DNA of 64,000 nucleotides from an uncultured Opitutia bacterium (GTDB lineage: Bacteria; Verrucomicrobiota; Verrucomicrobiia; Opitutales; Opitutaceae), in contig CAIJFT010000331.1 in the NCBI GenBank assembly GCA_903820035.1, positions 27,722-91,721 of the forward strand. Direction: 5' to 3'. This document shows, piece by piece, positions 9,543 to 17,335 of the stretch. The position numbers and the translations under genes are program-made. How positions within the stretch are numbered: position 1 is the stretch's first letter; the number at the start of each line of letters is the position of its first letter. The notes beneath the pieces were generated by a model. It saw nothing but the letters and a program-made list of their open reading frames with translations. It had not been told where the DNA came from and did no database searches.

Positions 9543-10259
9543 ATGCGCCCCATTGTCCAAATCTCCCTGGACCTCACCGATCGCGCCGAAGCACTGGCCA
9601 CCGCCGAACTCGCCCGCCGGGCGGGCGTCGACTGGCTGGAGGCCGGCACGCCCTTTCTTCTCGCGGAGGGCCTCCACGGGGTGAAGGCCCTGCGTGAGCG
9701 TTTTCCCGGCGTGCCGATCGTCGCGGACCTGAAGACAATGGACGGTGGTTATCTCGAGGCGGAGATGATGGCCAAGGCCGGTGCGACGCACGTCGTCGTG
9801 ATGGCCCGGGCCCACGAAGAGACGTTAAAGTGCGTGGTGAAGGCCGGCCGCGATTACGGCGTGAAGGTCATGGGCGACAACCTCGGCTGCCCCGACATGG
9901 TGGCGGGCGCGAAATTCATCGAGGACCTCGGCTGCGATTTTGTCATCCACCATATCGGTTACGACGAGCGTCGCGGCATCGCCGCCGCGGGCCGGCGCAT
10001 GCCGAGCCCGCTCGACCAACTGCGCGAAATCGTCGCGGCGGTGAGCCTCCCCGTGCAGGCGGTCGGCGGACTCACGCTCGAGCAAGCCGTGCGGACGCCG
10101 GAGTTTGGTGCGCCGCTCGTCGTCATTGGCGCGCCGCTGGCGGTTGACGCCGATGCGTTCAAGACGGCGGACGGTAATCTTGAAGGCACGTTGCGGATCA
10201 TCTGCGATCGCGCGCACGGTTACGGCGATGTGTTCGTCGGCAAACATTCCAAACGATGA
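9543..10259 (+). CDS. OMP decarboxylase/HUMPS-family protein, probably acting on a non-phosphorylated substrate
   Basis: 238 residues from the ATG at 9543 (no Shine-Dalgarno, preceded by TACCC). A TIM barrel related to 3-keto-L-gulonate-6-phosphate decarboxylase (UlaD) and hexulose-6-phosphate synthase. Catalytic residues fall at D10, E33, the DxKxxD motif D62/K64/D67 and H136, almost exactly the UlaD numbering. The Gly-Gly of the phosphate site is kept (175-176), but the usual Gly-Arg pair of the last phosphate loop is Gly-Ala-Pro (196-198). The conserved phosphate-binding Arg is therefore missing, suggesting a substrate without phosphate; no sugar kinase is in this operon. It overlaps the next gene by 4 bases. 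Likely role: decarboxylation or aldol cleavage of a keto sugar acid. Confidence 0.8.
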   Translation: MRPIVQISLDLTDRAEALATAELARRAGVDWLEAGTPFLLAEGLHGVKALRERFPGVPIVADLKTMDGGYLEAEMMAKAGATHVVVMARAHEETLKCVVKAGRDYGVKVMGDNLGCPDMVAGAKFIEDLGCDFVIHHIGYDERRGIAAAGRRMPSPLDQLREIVAAVSLPVQAVGGLTLEQAVRTPEFGAPLVVIGAPLAVDADAFKTADGNLEGTLRIICDRAHGYGDVFVGKHSKR

Positions 10260-11281
10260 AAAGCGCAGCCGTCGTCAACTTCTCCTCCACGCCCCACAGC
10301 GTGGAGATCCGTGAATTCGCCCGTCCGGAACCCGGCCCGGACGATGTCATCCTCGCCGTCGAGGCGGTGGGGGTGTGCGGCAGCGACCTCCATCAGTGGA
10401 CGGGCTCGCACAGCTGGAAGGTGAATTATCCCGTCGTGCTCGGCCACGAGTTCGGTGGCCGCATCGCGCAACTCGGGTCCGCCGTGCGCGGCTGGAGCGA
10501 GGGCGACCGGGTCGTCAGTGAGACGGCCGCGGTCATCGATCCGAACAGCCCGCTCTCCCGCGCCGGGCTCTATAATCTCGATCCGACGCGCCGTGGCTTT
10601 GGTTACGGCGTCGACGGGGCGATGACCCGTTTCGTGCGTGTCCCGTCCCGCTGCCTGCACCGCGTCCCGGACAAGCTGCCGATGGAGTTGGCGGCGCTGA
10701 CCGAGCCGTGCTGTGTGGCGTACAACGCCGTGATCAACAACGCGCGCATCCAGCCCGGCGACCGCGTGATCGTCCTCGGCCCCGGCCCGATTGGTATTCT
10801 CTGTGCCGCGATGGCGCGGCTTGCCGGCGCGGAAGTGGCGCTGGTCGGTTTGGAGCGCGACCGCACGCGCCTCGAGGTGGCCAAAGTTTACGGTTGCGAG
10901 GTGATCGTCGGCGATGCGTCCGCGTGGGCGCTCGAGCGCGATGGGCTCGGCGTGGACGGCGTGATCGACGCCGCCGGCGCTTCCGCCGCGTTGAAGGTTG
11001 CGCTCGAGTTGGTGCGACCCAACGGCTGGATCAGCAAGGTGGGTTGGGGCCCGCAGCCGCTCGGCTTCTCGCTCGATCCGCTGGTGCAGAAGAATATTAC
11101 GCTGCAGGGCAGTTTCAGCCACAACTGGCCGATCTGGGAGCGCGTCATCGCGATGCTCGCGTCGGGTCAGCTCAACATCCGTCCGATCCTCGGCGGCGTC
11201 TGGACCCTCGAGGCCTGGCACGAGGCCTTCGAGAAGATGCACGAAGGGCAGATCGTGAAAGCGGTTTTGAAGCCGGCCTGA
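10256..11281 (+). CDS. Zinc-dependent MDR (sorbitol/alcohol dehydrogenase type) lacking the structural zinc cysteines
   Basis: 341 residues, medium-chain dehydrogenase/reductase. Catalytic zinc ligands are present: C41 (GVCGSD), H64-E65 (GHE) and E149 (TEP). The Rossmann motif GPGPIG is near residue 175. The structural-zinc lobe keeps its spacing but the four Cys positions (95, 98, 101, 109) are D, S, S and D, so it cannot bind the second zinc in the usual way. It starts inside the stop of the decarboxylase (ATGA overlap), which implies translational coupling. Likely oxidises a hydroxyl of the sugar acid to make the keto group that the decarboxylase needs; this is inference from order. Confidence 0.88.
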   Translation: MKSAAVVNFSSTPHSVEIREFARPEPGPDDVILAVEAVGVCGSDLHQWTGSHSWKVNYPVVLGHEFGGRIAQLGSAVRGWSEGDRVVSETAAVIDPNSPLSRAGLYNLDPTRRGFGYGVDGAMTRFVRVPSRCLHRVPDKLPMELAALTEPCCVAYNAVINNARIQPGDRVIVLGPGPIGILCAAMARLAGAEVALVGLERDRTRLEVAKVYGCEVIVGDASAWALERDGLGVDGVIDAAGASAALKVALELVRPNGWISKVGWGPQPLGFSLDPLVQKNITLQGSFSHNWPIWERVIAMLASGQLNIRPILGGVWTLEAWHEAFEKMHEGQIVKAVLKPA

Positions 11282-11286
11282 GCCGG

Positions 11287-11428
11287 AAACTTCAAATTCC
11301 AAAGACCAAAATCCCCCAAGGCCAAAGCGGGGAAGTGCCAATGGCCAAGGGGCAAGTGACCGGGCCGGGACCCTGGCTTGATTCGAACCGAGAGGCGTTT
11401 GGTTTTTGGAGTTTGGGATTTTACTTCT
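11287..11428. repeat. Inverted A+T-richer repeat between operon genes
   Basis: The left part (CTTCAAATTCCAAAGACC, 11290-11307) and the right part (TTTGGTTTTTGGAGTTTGGG, 11398-11417) are inverted copies of one CCAAA/TTTGG-rich motif, with a GC-rich centre. It fills the 160-base gap between the MDR and SDR genes. Composition differs sharply from the flanking genes, suggesting an inserted intergenic element. Confidence 0.5.
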
Positions 11429-11441
11429 GCGATTTTACCCC

Positions 11442-12221
11442 ATGCGACTTAAAGACAAAGTCATCATCGTCACTGGCGGCACGTCCGGCATCGGTCGCGC
11501 CATCGCCGAACGCATCGTGGCCGAGGGCGGCCGGGTGCTCGTGCACGGCATCGAACGGAAGGACGGCGAGGACGTCGTCGCGCAACTCGGCGCGAATGCC
11601 GCGCTGCACCTCGATGATCTCGCCGATATCGCCAGCCCGGCGCGGATCGCGGCGGCGGCCGGGCGGGCGTTCGGCCGGATCGACGGCATCGTGAACAACG
11701 CCGCGATCGTCGCGCGCAGCACGCTCGAGTCGACCACGCCGGAATTCTTCGAGCGCATGATGGCGGTCAACCTGCGCGCTCCTTTGTTTCTGATTCAAGC
11801 GGCGCTGCCCGAGTTGAAAAAATCCGAAGGTTCCGTGCTGAACATCGGTTCGATCAACGCCCACAGTGGTCAGGCCAACCTGCTCGACTACAGTTTGACC
11901 AAGGGCGGCATGCAGACGCTCTCCCGCAACCTCGCGAATGCGCACTGCTACGACCGCGTGCGCGTGAACCACCTCAATGTCGGCTGGGTCCTCACCGACC
12001 GGGAGTACCACCACCAGATTGACCATGGGATGCCGACCGACTGGCATCAGCACGTGCCCGAGCAATTCGCGCCGTCGGGCCGACTGATTAGTCCCGCGGA
12101 GATCGCCTCGGCCGCCGTCTACTGGCTTGGCGACGAGTCGCGTCCGGTGAGCGGCGCCGTCGTCGAGCTCGAGCAGTACTCAATCATGGGCCGCAATCCG
12201 AACAAGGTCGCCTCGAAGTAA
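11442..12221 (+). CDS. SDR family oxidoreductase
   Basis: 259 residues from the ATG at 11442 (after TACCCC; an upstream in-frame ATG at 11406 falls in the repeat and is less likely). Classical SDR: TGGTSGIG nucleotide motif at residues 12-19, NNAA near 82, catalytic Ser in GSINAHSG and YSLTK (YxxxK) near 150. The C-terminal region DESRPVSGAVVELEQ matches the family end. Third gene of the 9543-13132 operon, behind a 160-base gap that contains a repeat. Likely acts on the same sugar or sugar acid as the MDR enzyme, possibly reducing the product. Confidence 0.88.
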   Translation: MRLKDKVIIVTGGTSGIGRAIAERIVAEGGRVLVHGIERKDGEDVVAQLGANAALHLDDLADIASPARIAAAAGRAFGRIDGIVNNAAIVARSTLESTTPEFFERMMAVNLRAPLFLIQAALPELKKSEGSVLNIGSINAHSGQANLLDYSLTKGGMQTLSRNLANAHCYDRVRVNHLNVGWVLTDREYHHQIDHGMPTDWHQHVPEQFAPSGRLISPAEIASAAVYWLGDESRPVSGAVVELEQYSIMGRNPNKVASK

Positions 12222-12244
12222 GCCGTCCCGCCGCCTTTCCTCCC

Positions 12245-13132
12245 ATGCCCCGCCTCGCCGCATTCCCCAAGGCCTTCATGCAGGCCCTCTGCAAAGACGG
12301 TTCGATGACCCTCCGCGAGTGGGTTGATCTCGCCGCGCCGCTCGGGCTCGACGGACTTGAGTATTACAGCGGCATGTTGGAACTCGCCGACCCGCAGCGC
12401 TGGCCCGAGGCGCGGCGCACGGTGGAGAGCCGCGGCATGGTCATACCGATGCTGTGCTGTTCGCCGGATTTTTCGCAGCCGGATCCCGCCTTGCGGAAGC
12501 TCGAAATCGAGAAGGAGAAGAATTGGATCCGCATGGCCGCGACCCTTGGTGCCGGCTATTGCCGCGTGTTGTCGGGGCAGCGCCGCCCGCAGCTCACGAA
12601 GGACCAGGGCCTGCAGATTGTGCAGGAGAACATCGAGGCGTGCCTGCCCGAGGCGGAAAAGTGCGGTGTCACGCTGATCATCGAGAACCACTACAAGGAT
12701 GACTTTTGGGAGTATCCGGAGTTTGCGCAGAAAATGGACGTTTTTTGCGAGCTTGTGGACCGCATTCACCACCCGCGCTTCGGCGTGAACTACGACCCCA
12801 GCAACGCGTTTCTCGCCGGCGACGATCCGCTTGAGCTGTTGCGTCGGGTGAAGCATCGCGTGGTCACGATGCACGCGAGCGATCGTTATTTGCTCTCCGG
12901 CACGCTCGAGGATTTGCGCAAGGAAGAAGGCGGCGCGCTCGGCTATGCGAAGCGGCTCAGCCACGGCGAAATCGGCAAGGGGCTCAATGACTACGATGCG
13001 ATTTTTAGCGAATTGCGCGGCGTCGGGTTCGATAGCTGGGTCAGTATCGAGGACGGCGTCGACGGCATGGAACAGCTCGCCGGCAGCGTGCGCTTCGTGC
13101 GCGGCAAGTTGAAGCAGCACTGGCCGGCGTGA
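12245..13132 (+). CDS. Sugar phosphate isomerase/epimerase (AP-endonuclease-2-like TIM barrel)
   Basis: 295 residues. The fold is the xylose-isomerase-like TIM barrel: metal ligands are plausible in IIENHY (Glu and His), NYDPSN (Asp), VTMHASD (His) and the C-terminal VSIEDG (Glu). Found in families such as UlaE, IolE/IolH and 3-keto-sugar epimerases. It starts 23 bases after the SDR stop and closes the operon. No signal peptide, so cytoplasmic. Substrate is unknown; with an UlaD-like decarboxylase upstream, an epimerisation of the resulting ketose is possible but unproven. Confidence 0.85.
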   Translation: MPRLAAFPKAFMQALCKDGSMTLREWVDLAAPLGLDGLEYYSGMLELADPQRWPEARRTVESRGMVIPMLCCSPDFSQPDPALRKLEIEKEKNWIRMAATLGAGYCRVLSGQRRPQLTKDQGLQIVQENIEACLPEAEKCGVTLIIENHYKDDFWEYPEFAQKMDVFCELVDRIHHPRFGVNYDPSNAFLAGDDPLELLRRVKHRVVTMHASDRYLLSGTLEDLRKEEGGALGYAKRLSHGEIGKGLNDYDAIFSELRGVGFDSWVSIEDGVDGMEQLAGSVRFVRGKLKQHWPA

Positions 13133-13162
13133 GGTTTCACCACGGGTAGCCGCGCTTGCGCC

Positions 13163-13227
13163 GCGGGCGAAGGTGTGGTCGAGCCGAAAATACCGCGTGG
13201 TCGCTGTACTCCAACACGCCTTCGGGC
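13163..13227. repeat. Imperfect inverted repeat downstream of the operon
   Basis: Arms 13163-13183 (GGGCGAAGGTGTGGTCGAG inside) and 13209-13227 (CTCCAACACGCCTTCGGGC) pair with a few mismatches. Sits between two convergent genes, a position where it could also act as a weak bidirectional terminator, but it lacks T-runs. Confidence 0.4.
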
Positions 13228-13234
13228 GGGGCGC

Positions 13235-13645
13235 TTACTCGCCGATCGCGCGGGCGTAGTCGTACGCCTGCGACGCCCAGGACTCCACGTCGGTGCCCGG
13301 CCAGTTTTCCGGGCACCCGGAAAACGAGATCCAATCCTCACCGCATTCGTCGTAAGCGGTTGCGCCGGACGCGAGCGCGCGCGGGTGGAGTCGGAGATCG
13401 AGCCGGAAGGCGAGGGTGTTCGCGCCGATCGCGAAGGCGAAGATGATGTGCCGGGTGGACGCGGCCACATAACGGTACTTCGGCCAATTCGGACTGAAGA
13501 GGTCGACTTCGGGCAGCGATTGCACCGCTGCACGCAGCCGTTCGCTGAGATCGGTCGGGCTCGCCGCGCCGGCGGTCAGCGCCGGCGTCCGGCGATTGAG
13601 GTCGAGGGACGGCTTTTCGGGCGGGAGTGGTTTCGGATCCAGCAT
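13235..13645 (-). CDS. Conserved hypothetical protein (~136 aa)
   Basis: About 136 residues from the ATG at 13645; a TTG at 13675 would add 10 residues and has a G-rich stretch just before it. Unrecognised family. The middle (residues 45-100) has an ordered alternation, including LFSPNWPKYRYVAASTRHII, then FAIGANTLAFRLD and LHPRAL, and the C-terminus is Trp-rich (DWISFSG, ENWPGTDVESWA), looking like a compact alpha/beta domain. No signal peptide or membrane helix. It is convergent with the sugar operon and lies 68 bases before the SDR stop on the same strand. Codon use looks coding, unlike shadow frames. Confidence 0.65.
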   Translation of the reverse strand: MLDPKPLPPEKPSLDLNRRTPALTAGAASPTDLSERLRAAVQSLPEVDLFSPNWPKYRYVAASTRHIIFAFAIGANTLAFRLDLRLHPRALASGATAYDECGEDWISFSGCPENWPGTDVESWASQAYDYARAIGE

Positions 13646-13743
13646 GCGGATGCCGTACCCGTGCCACCGAACCAAATCCCCCGCCAGCGTGCCGGAGCGT
13701 TAACTCCGGTTTTGAAAGTTACGTGACGAATCGCCGGCCCGCT

Positions 13744-14490
13744 TCAACCGGTCCAAGGCCGCGAGGGGCGCACCAAAATCTCCTCGACGGTGGCGCGCGC
13801 GGGCAACGTGGCCGCGAACCAGACGCAGGCGGCGATGTCCTCGGGTTGCATCATGCGCGTCCGCGCTTCGGCGCTCGGCGGGACCGGCCGCTTGTTGAGC
13901 AGCGGGGTGTCGATGTCGCCCGGAAAAATACAGCACGCACGAATCCCGTTCGGCCGCTCCTCGGCGTTGATGGTCTGGGTCAGCCCGGTAATGCCGAACT
14001 TGGAGACCACGTAGGCTGCGCCGGCTTTGGCCGAGGCCTGTTTGCCGGCTTCGGAGCCGACATTGATGATCGTGCCGCCGTCTTGTTTCCGCATCGCGGG
14101 CAAGAACGCCTGCACCAGCTGCAGCACGCCGTTCACATTGGCGTCCATGACCGCGATGTAGTCGGCCCGCGACAATTCCCCGAGGGAGCGGCGCGGAATA
14201 TTTTGGCCGGCGGCGTTCACGAGCACGTCGATGCGGCCGCAGCGCGTGAGGACCGCACGGGCCAGTCCCTTGACCGCGGTGACGTCGCCGAGGTCGCAGG
14301 GTTGCGCGTGCAACCGCGGGCGCTGCGCCTTGGGCGCGAGGGCGATTGTGGCGGCGAGGGTTTCGGCGCGCCGGCCGGTGAGGACGACGTTCCAGCCTTC
14401 GGCGGCGAATTTCAGGGCGGTGGCCCGGCCGACGCCGGAACCGGCGCCGGTGACAACAACGACAGGGGAGGAGGACTTCGGCTTTGGCAT
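13744..14490 (-). CDS. SDR family oxidoreductase
   Basis: 248 residues from the ATG at 14490; a longer open frame to 14541 is not supported. Motifs: TGAGSGVG (residues 14-21), NAAG near 92, catalytic Ser in INVGSEAG and YVVSK (YxxxK) near 160. C-terminal half has the PGDIDTPLL segment common in SDRs and ends without the usual GG. Family is that of 3-oxoacyl-ACP-reductase-like or clavaldehyde-like dehydrogenases; substrate unknown. It is transcribed away from the locus starting at 14683, with 192 bases between the two starts. Confidence 0.87.
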   Translation of the reverse strand: MPKPKSSSPVVVVTGAGSGVGRATALKFAAEGWNVVLTGRRAETLAATIALAPKAQRPRLHAQPCDLGDVTAVKGLARAVLTRCGRIDVLVNAAGQNIPRRSLGELSRADYIAVMDANVNGVLQLVQAFLPAMRKQDGGTIINVGSEAGKQASAKAGAAYVVSKFGITGLTQTINAEERPNGIRACCIFPGDIDTPLLNKRPVPPSAEARTRMMQPEDIAACVWFAATLPARATVEEILVRPSRPWTG

Positions 14491-14682
14491 GCGGAAAGGG
14501 TGGCGAGTCAGAGGCGGCGCGGCCTGGCAGGCGAGCTGCAATCGTGACCGGCCGGGCGGTGGCGGGCCGGCCGCGTTGGCGTCAATCCGGTGGAGGCGCC
14601 GGGCCGGAGCTACGCCGGTCCATAAACTTTTTCCGATGCTTGCGTCACCCGCCGCCGATTTTAACGTCTGTCCGCTATCCCC

Positions 14683-15537
14683 ATGCGTGCTCTAACCCTC
14701 CTCCGCTCCGCTCTCATCGCGGCTGCGCTGGTCGCCCTGCCCCTGACGCAGGCTTCCGCCGCAACCGCCAAGGCTTCCGAGGCCTCCGGCCCGAAGCTCG
14801 GCCTCCAGACTTGGACCTGCCGTAACATGGACTTCGACCAGGTCGTCGCCTTCGCGCTTAAGCACGGCGTCACGCAGCTCCAGTTTATCGCCAAGCACAT
14901 GGATCCGAAGGCTCCCGCCGAGGAGACGCTGCGCAAGAAGGCGATCCTCGATAAGAACGGGCTCTCCGTCTATACGTTCGGGGTCAACGGCACCTCGATG
15001 AACAAGGAGGACAACCGCAAGCTCTTCGAATTCGCGAAGCTCGTCGGCATCAAGCTCATCATTGTCGAGCCAAAGAAAATGGAAGAATGGGACAACCTCG
15101 AGCAGTTGGTGAAGGAATACGACATCAAGCTCGCCATCCACAACCACGGCACGGGCTCCGTCTACGGCGATCCCGCCACCGTGAAAAAGGTGCTCGCCGC
15201 CCGTGACGCGCGCATCGGCGTGTGCCTCGACATCGGCTGGATCACGGCCGCCGGCTTTGACGCCGCCGAGATCTTCCGCGGCTATGGCAATCGCGTGTTC
15301 GACATGCATCTCAAGGACAAGACCACGAGCACCGACGACAAGGGCAAGGCCACCGCGGTCGATACCGAGATTGGCAAGGGCAAGGCGAACTACGCCGGCC
15401 TGTTCGCCGAGATCAAGAAGAGCAAGTGGTCCGGCGTGATGTCGATCGAGACCGACAGCAAAGCCTTCGCCGAAGACCCGAATCGTCTCGTCAGCGAGGC
15501 CAAGACCTTCTTCGCCGCGTCGCTGGCGAAGAAGTAA
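14683..15537 (+). CDS. Exported sugar phosphate isomerase/epimerase family protein
   Basis: 284 residues. A Sec signal peptide covers about residues 1-26 (hydrophobic LIAAALVALP, cleavage near ASA). The rest is a xylose-isomerase-like TIM barrel: candidate metal ligands in IIVEPKK (Glu), LAIHNHG (His), CLDIGW (Asp), DMHLKD (His) and MSIETD (Glu). The export signal places it in the periplasm, unlike the cytoplasmic enzyme at 12245-13132. It precedes three sulfatase genes, so it may act on released sugars of a sulfated glycan. A strong terminator follows (15550-15581), so it is probably monocistronic. Confidence 0.87.
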   Translation: MRALTLLRSALIAAALVALPLTQASAATAKASEASGPKLGLQTWTCRNMDFDQVVAFALKHGVTQLQFIAKHMDPKAPAEETLRKKAILDKNGLSVYTFGVNGTSMNKEDNRKLFEFAKLVGIKLIIVEPKKMEEWDNLEQLVKEYDIKLAIHNHGTGSVYGDPATVKKVLAARDARIGVCLDIGWITAAGFDAAEIFRGYGNRVFDMHLKDKTTSTDDKGKATAVDTEIGKGKANYAGLFAEIKKSKWSGVMSIETDSKAFAEDPNRLVSEAKTFFAASLAKK

Positions 15538-15549
15538 GACCCCCTCCCG

Positions 15550-15581
15550 GAGCGGCTTGAATTTCAAGCCGCTCTTTTTTT
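15550..15581 (+). terminator. Rho-independent terminator
   Basis: Perfect 11-bp stem (15550-15560 with 15564-15574), an ATT triloop and a run of seven T at 15575-15581. It begins 13 bases after the isomerase stop at 15537. The clearest intrinsic terminator in the window. Confidence 0.92.
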
Positions 15582-15639
15582 GTCCCGATTGCCCCGCCCC
15601 CCAAGTCGGTCCGGCCCTTAAGCCCCGTCCTTTTTTGCT

Positions 15640-17202
15640 ATGAAATCCCTGCTCTCTACTTTGGTTCTACTCGGCGCGGCCGGCTTGGTCGCGGCCGCCC
15701 CGGCCCGCCAGCCGAACATCGTGTTCATCTTCTCCGACGACCACGCCTACCAAGCCATCAGCGCGTACGGCGATGCGCGAAAACTGCTCGAGACGCCGAA
15801 TATCGACCGCATCGGCAAGGGTGGGGTGCGCTTCGACCGATGCCTCGTGACCAACTCGATCTGCGGTCCCGCCCGCGCGGTGATTCTCACCGGAAAATAC
15901 AGCCACCTAAACGGCTTTCCGAACAACTCCAATTCCACGTTCGATGGCGCGCAACCGACCTTTCCCAAGTTGCTGAAAAAAGTCGGCTACCAGACCGCCA
16001 TGGTGGGTAAGTGGCACCTCGGCTCCGACCCGACCGGCTTCGACTTCTGGCAGATCCTTCAGGGGCAGGGCATCTACTACAACCCGCCGATGATCAAAAA
16101 CGGCGAGCGGGTCCAAATGACGGGCTACGTCACTGACATCATCACCGATACGTCGCTCGAGTGGCTGCAAAAACGCGACAAGTCCCGCCCTTTTCTCCTC
16201 ATGTGCCAGCACAAGGCGCCGCACCGCGAGTGGGCCCCGGCCCTGCGCCATCTCAATGCGGACAACGATCGCGTCTACGCGGAGCCGCCGACGCTGTTCG
16301 ACGACTACGCCGGCCGCGGGATCGCCGAGCACGACCAGGACATGACGATCGAGAAGACAATGAACGATCGCGATGTGAAGTTCCTGCCCCCGGCCGGCAT
16401 CTCGCCCGCCGAACTCAAGGTCTGGAATGAATATTACGAGCCGCGCAACGCGAAGGTCCGCGCCGCCAATCTGCAGGGCAAGGATCTCGTCCGCTGGCGT
16501 TATCAGCGGTACATGCACGACTACCTCGCCACCGTTCGCTCCGTCGACGAAAGCGTCGGCCGCGTGCTCGACTACCTCGACCAGGAGGGCCTCGCCGACA
16601 ACACGATCGTGATCTACGCGAGCGACCAGGGCTTCTACCTTGGCGAGCACGGCTGGTTCGACAAACGCTGGATCTTCGAGGAATCGGTGCGCACGCCGTT
16701 CATGGTCCGCTGGCCCGGCCACACGAAGGCCGGCACCGTGAACAACGACCTGGTTTCGAATGTGGATTTTGCCGAAACGTTCCTTGAGGCCGCCGGCGTC
16801 CCCGTGCCGGCCGACATGCAGGGCCGCAGCCTCGTGGCGACCTTGAACGGCCAACGCCCCGCCGACTGGCGCACGGCGTTCTACTACCAGTACTTCGAAT
16901 ACCCGACGCCCCACCATGTGCGTCCGCACTACGGCGTCGTGACCGACCGCTACAAACTCGTGCGCTTCTACGGCACAGGCGAGGACTACTGGGAACTGTT
17001 CGATCGCGAAAAGGATCCGCTCGAGCTGAAGAGCGTGTATGCGGATCCGTCCTACGCCGCGACGAAGTCCGCCCTCGAACGCGACCTCGCCCGCCTGCGG
17101 ACTGAGTTGAAGGTCCCCGACGAAATTCCCCCGCGCTGGCTCGGCAACGGTGGCGCCGGCGGCGGTGGTAAGAAGAAGGCCAAGCAAGCGCAGAAAGAGT
17201 GA
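15640..17202 (+). CDS. Sulfatase (alkaline-phosphatase superfamily), exported
   Basis: 520 residues with a Sec signal peptide at 1-20 ([20 protein letters not shown]). SDDH at 32-35 gives the metal Asp pair; the sulfatase signature is C75-G-P-A-R79, a Cys-type site needing oxidation to formylglycine. GKYSH and KWHLG follow as usual, and [14 protein letters not shown] near residue 330 is the C-terminal metal/substrate motif. The tail is Lys-rich ([12 protein letters not shown]). Typical of exported sulfatases attacking sulfated polysaccharides; the exact linkage cannot be read. No anaerobic sulfatase-maturating enzyme or FGE gene is in the window. Starts 102 bases after the isomerase. Confidence 0.93.
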   Translation: MKSLLSTLVLLGAAGLVAAAPARQPNIVFIFSDDHAYQAISAYGDARKLLETPNIDRIGKGGVRFDRCLVTNSICGPARAVILTGKYSHLNGFPNNSNSTFDGAQPTFPKLLKKVGYQTAMVGKWHLGSDPTGFDFWQILQGQGIYYNPPMIKNGERVQMTGYVTDIITDTSLEWLQKRDKSRPFLLMCQHKAPHREWAPALRHLNADNDRVYAEPPTLFDDYAGRGIAEHDQDMTIEKTMNDRDVKFLPPAGISPAELKVWNEYYEPRNAKVRAANLQGKDLVRWRYQRYMHDYLATVRSVDESVGRVLDYLDQEGLADNTIVIYASDQGFYLGEHGWFDKRWIFEESVRTPFMVRWPGHTKAGTVNNDLVSNVDFAETFLEAAGVPVPADMQGRSLVATLNGQRPADWRTAFYYQYFEYPTPHHVRPHYGVVTDRYKLVRFYGTGEDYWELFDREKDPLELKSVYADPSYAATKSALERDLARLRTELKVPDEIPPRWLGNGGAGGGGKKKAKQAQKE

Positions 17203-17238
17203 CCCTCGAGACCAGCGCATGCTTTTTATCGGTTGGAG

Positions 17239-17257
17239 GCCCGCCCGTTGGGCGGGC
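17239..17257. repeat. GC-rich perfect hairpin between two sulfatase genes
   Basis: GCCCGCCC and GGGCGGGC with a GTT loop. It is preceded by GGAGG-C and the same GGAGGCCCG opening occurs at 31441-31487, so it is probably a member of the same repeat family. No T-run follows. Confidence 0.5.
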
Positions 17258-17335
17258 GTCTGTACGAACCCCCGCTCCGCGGGCCTGGCCACCGGCCGGG
17301 CCTACCCCCATCCCCAATCCCCCTTCGCCATCCCC

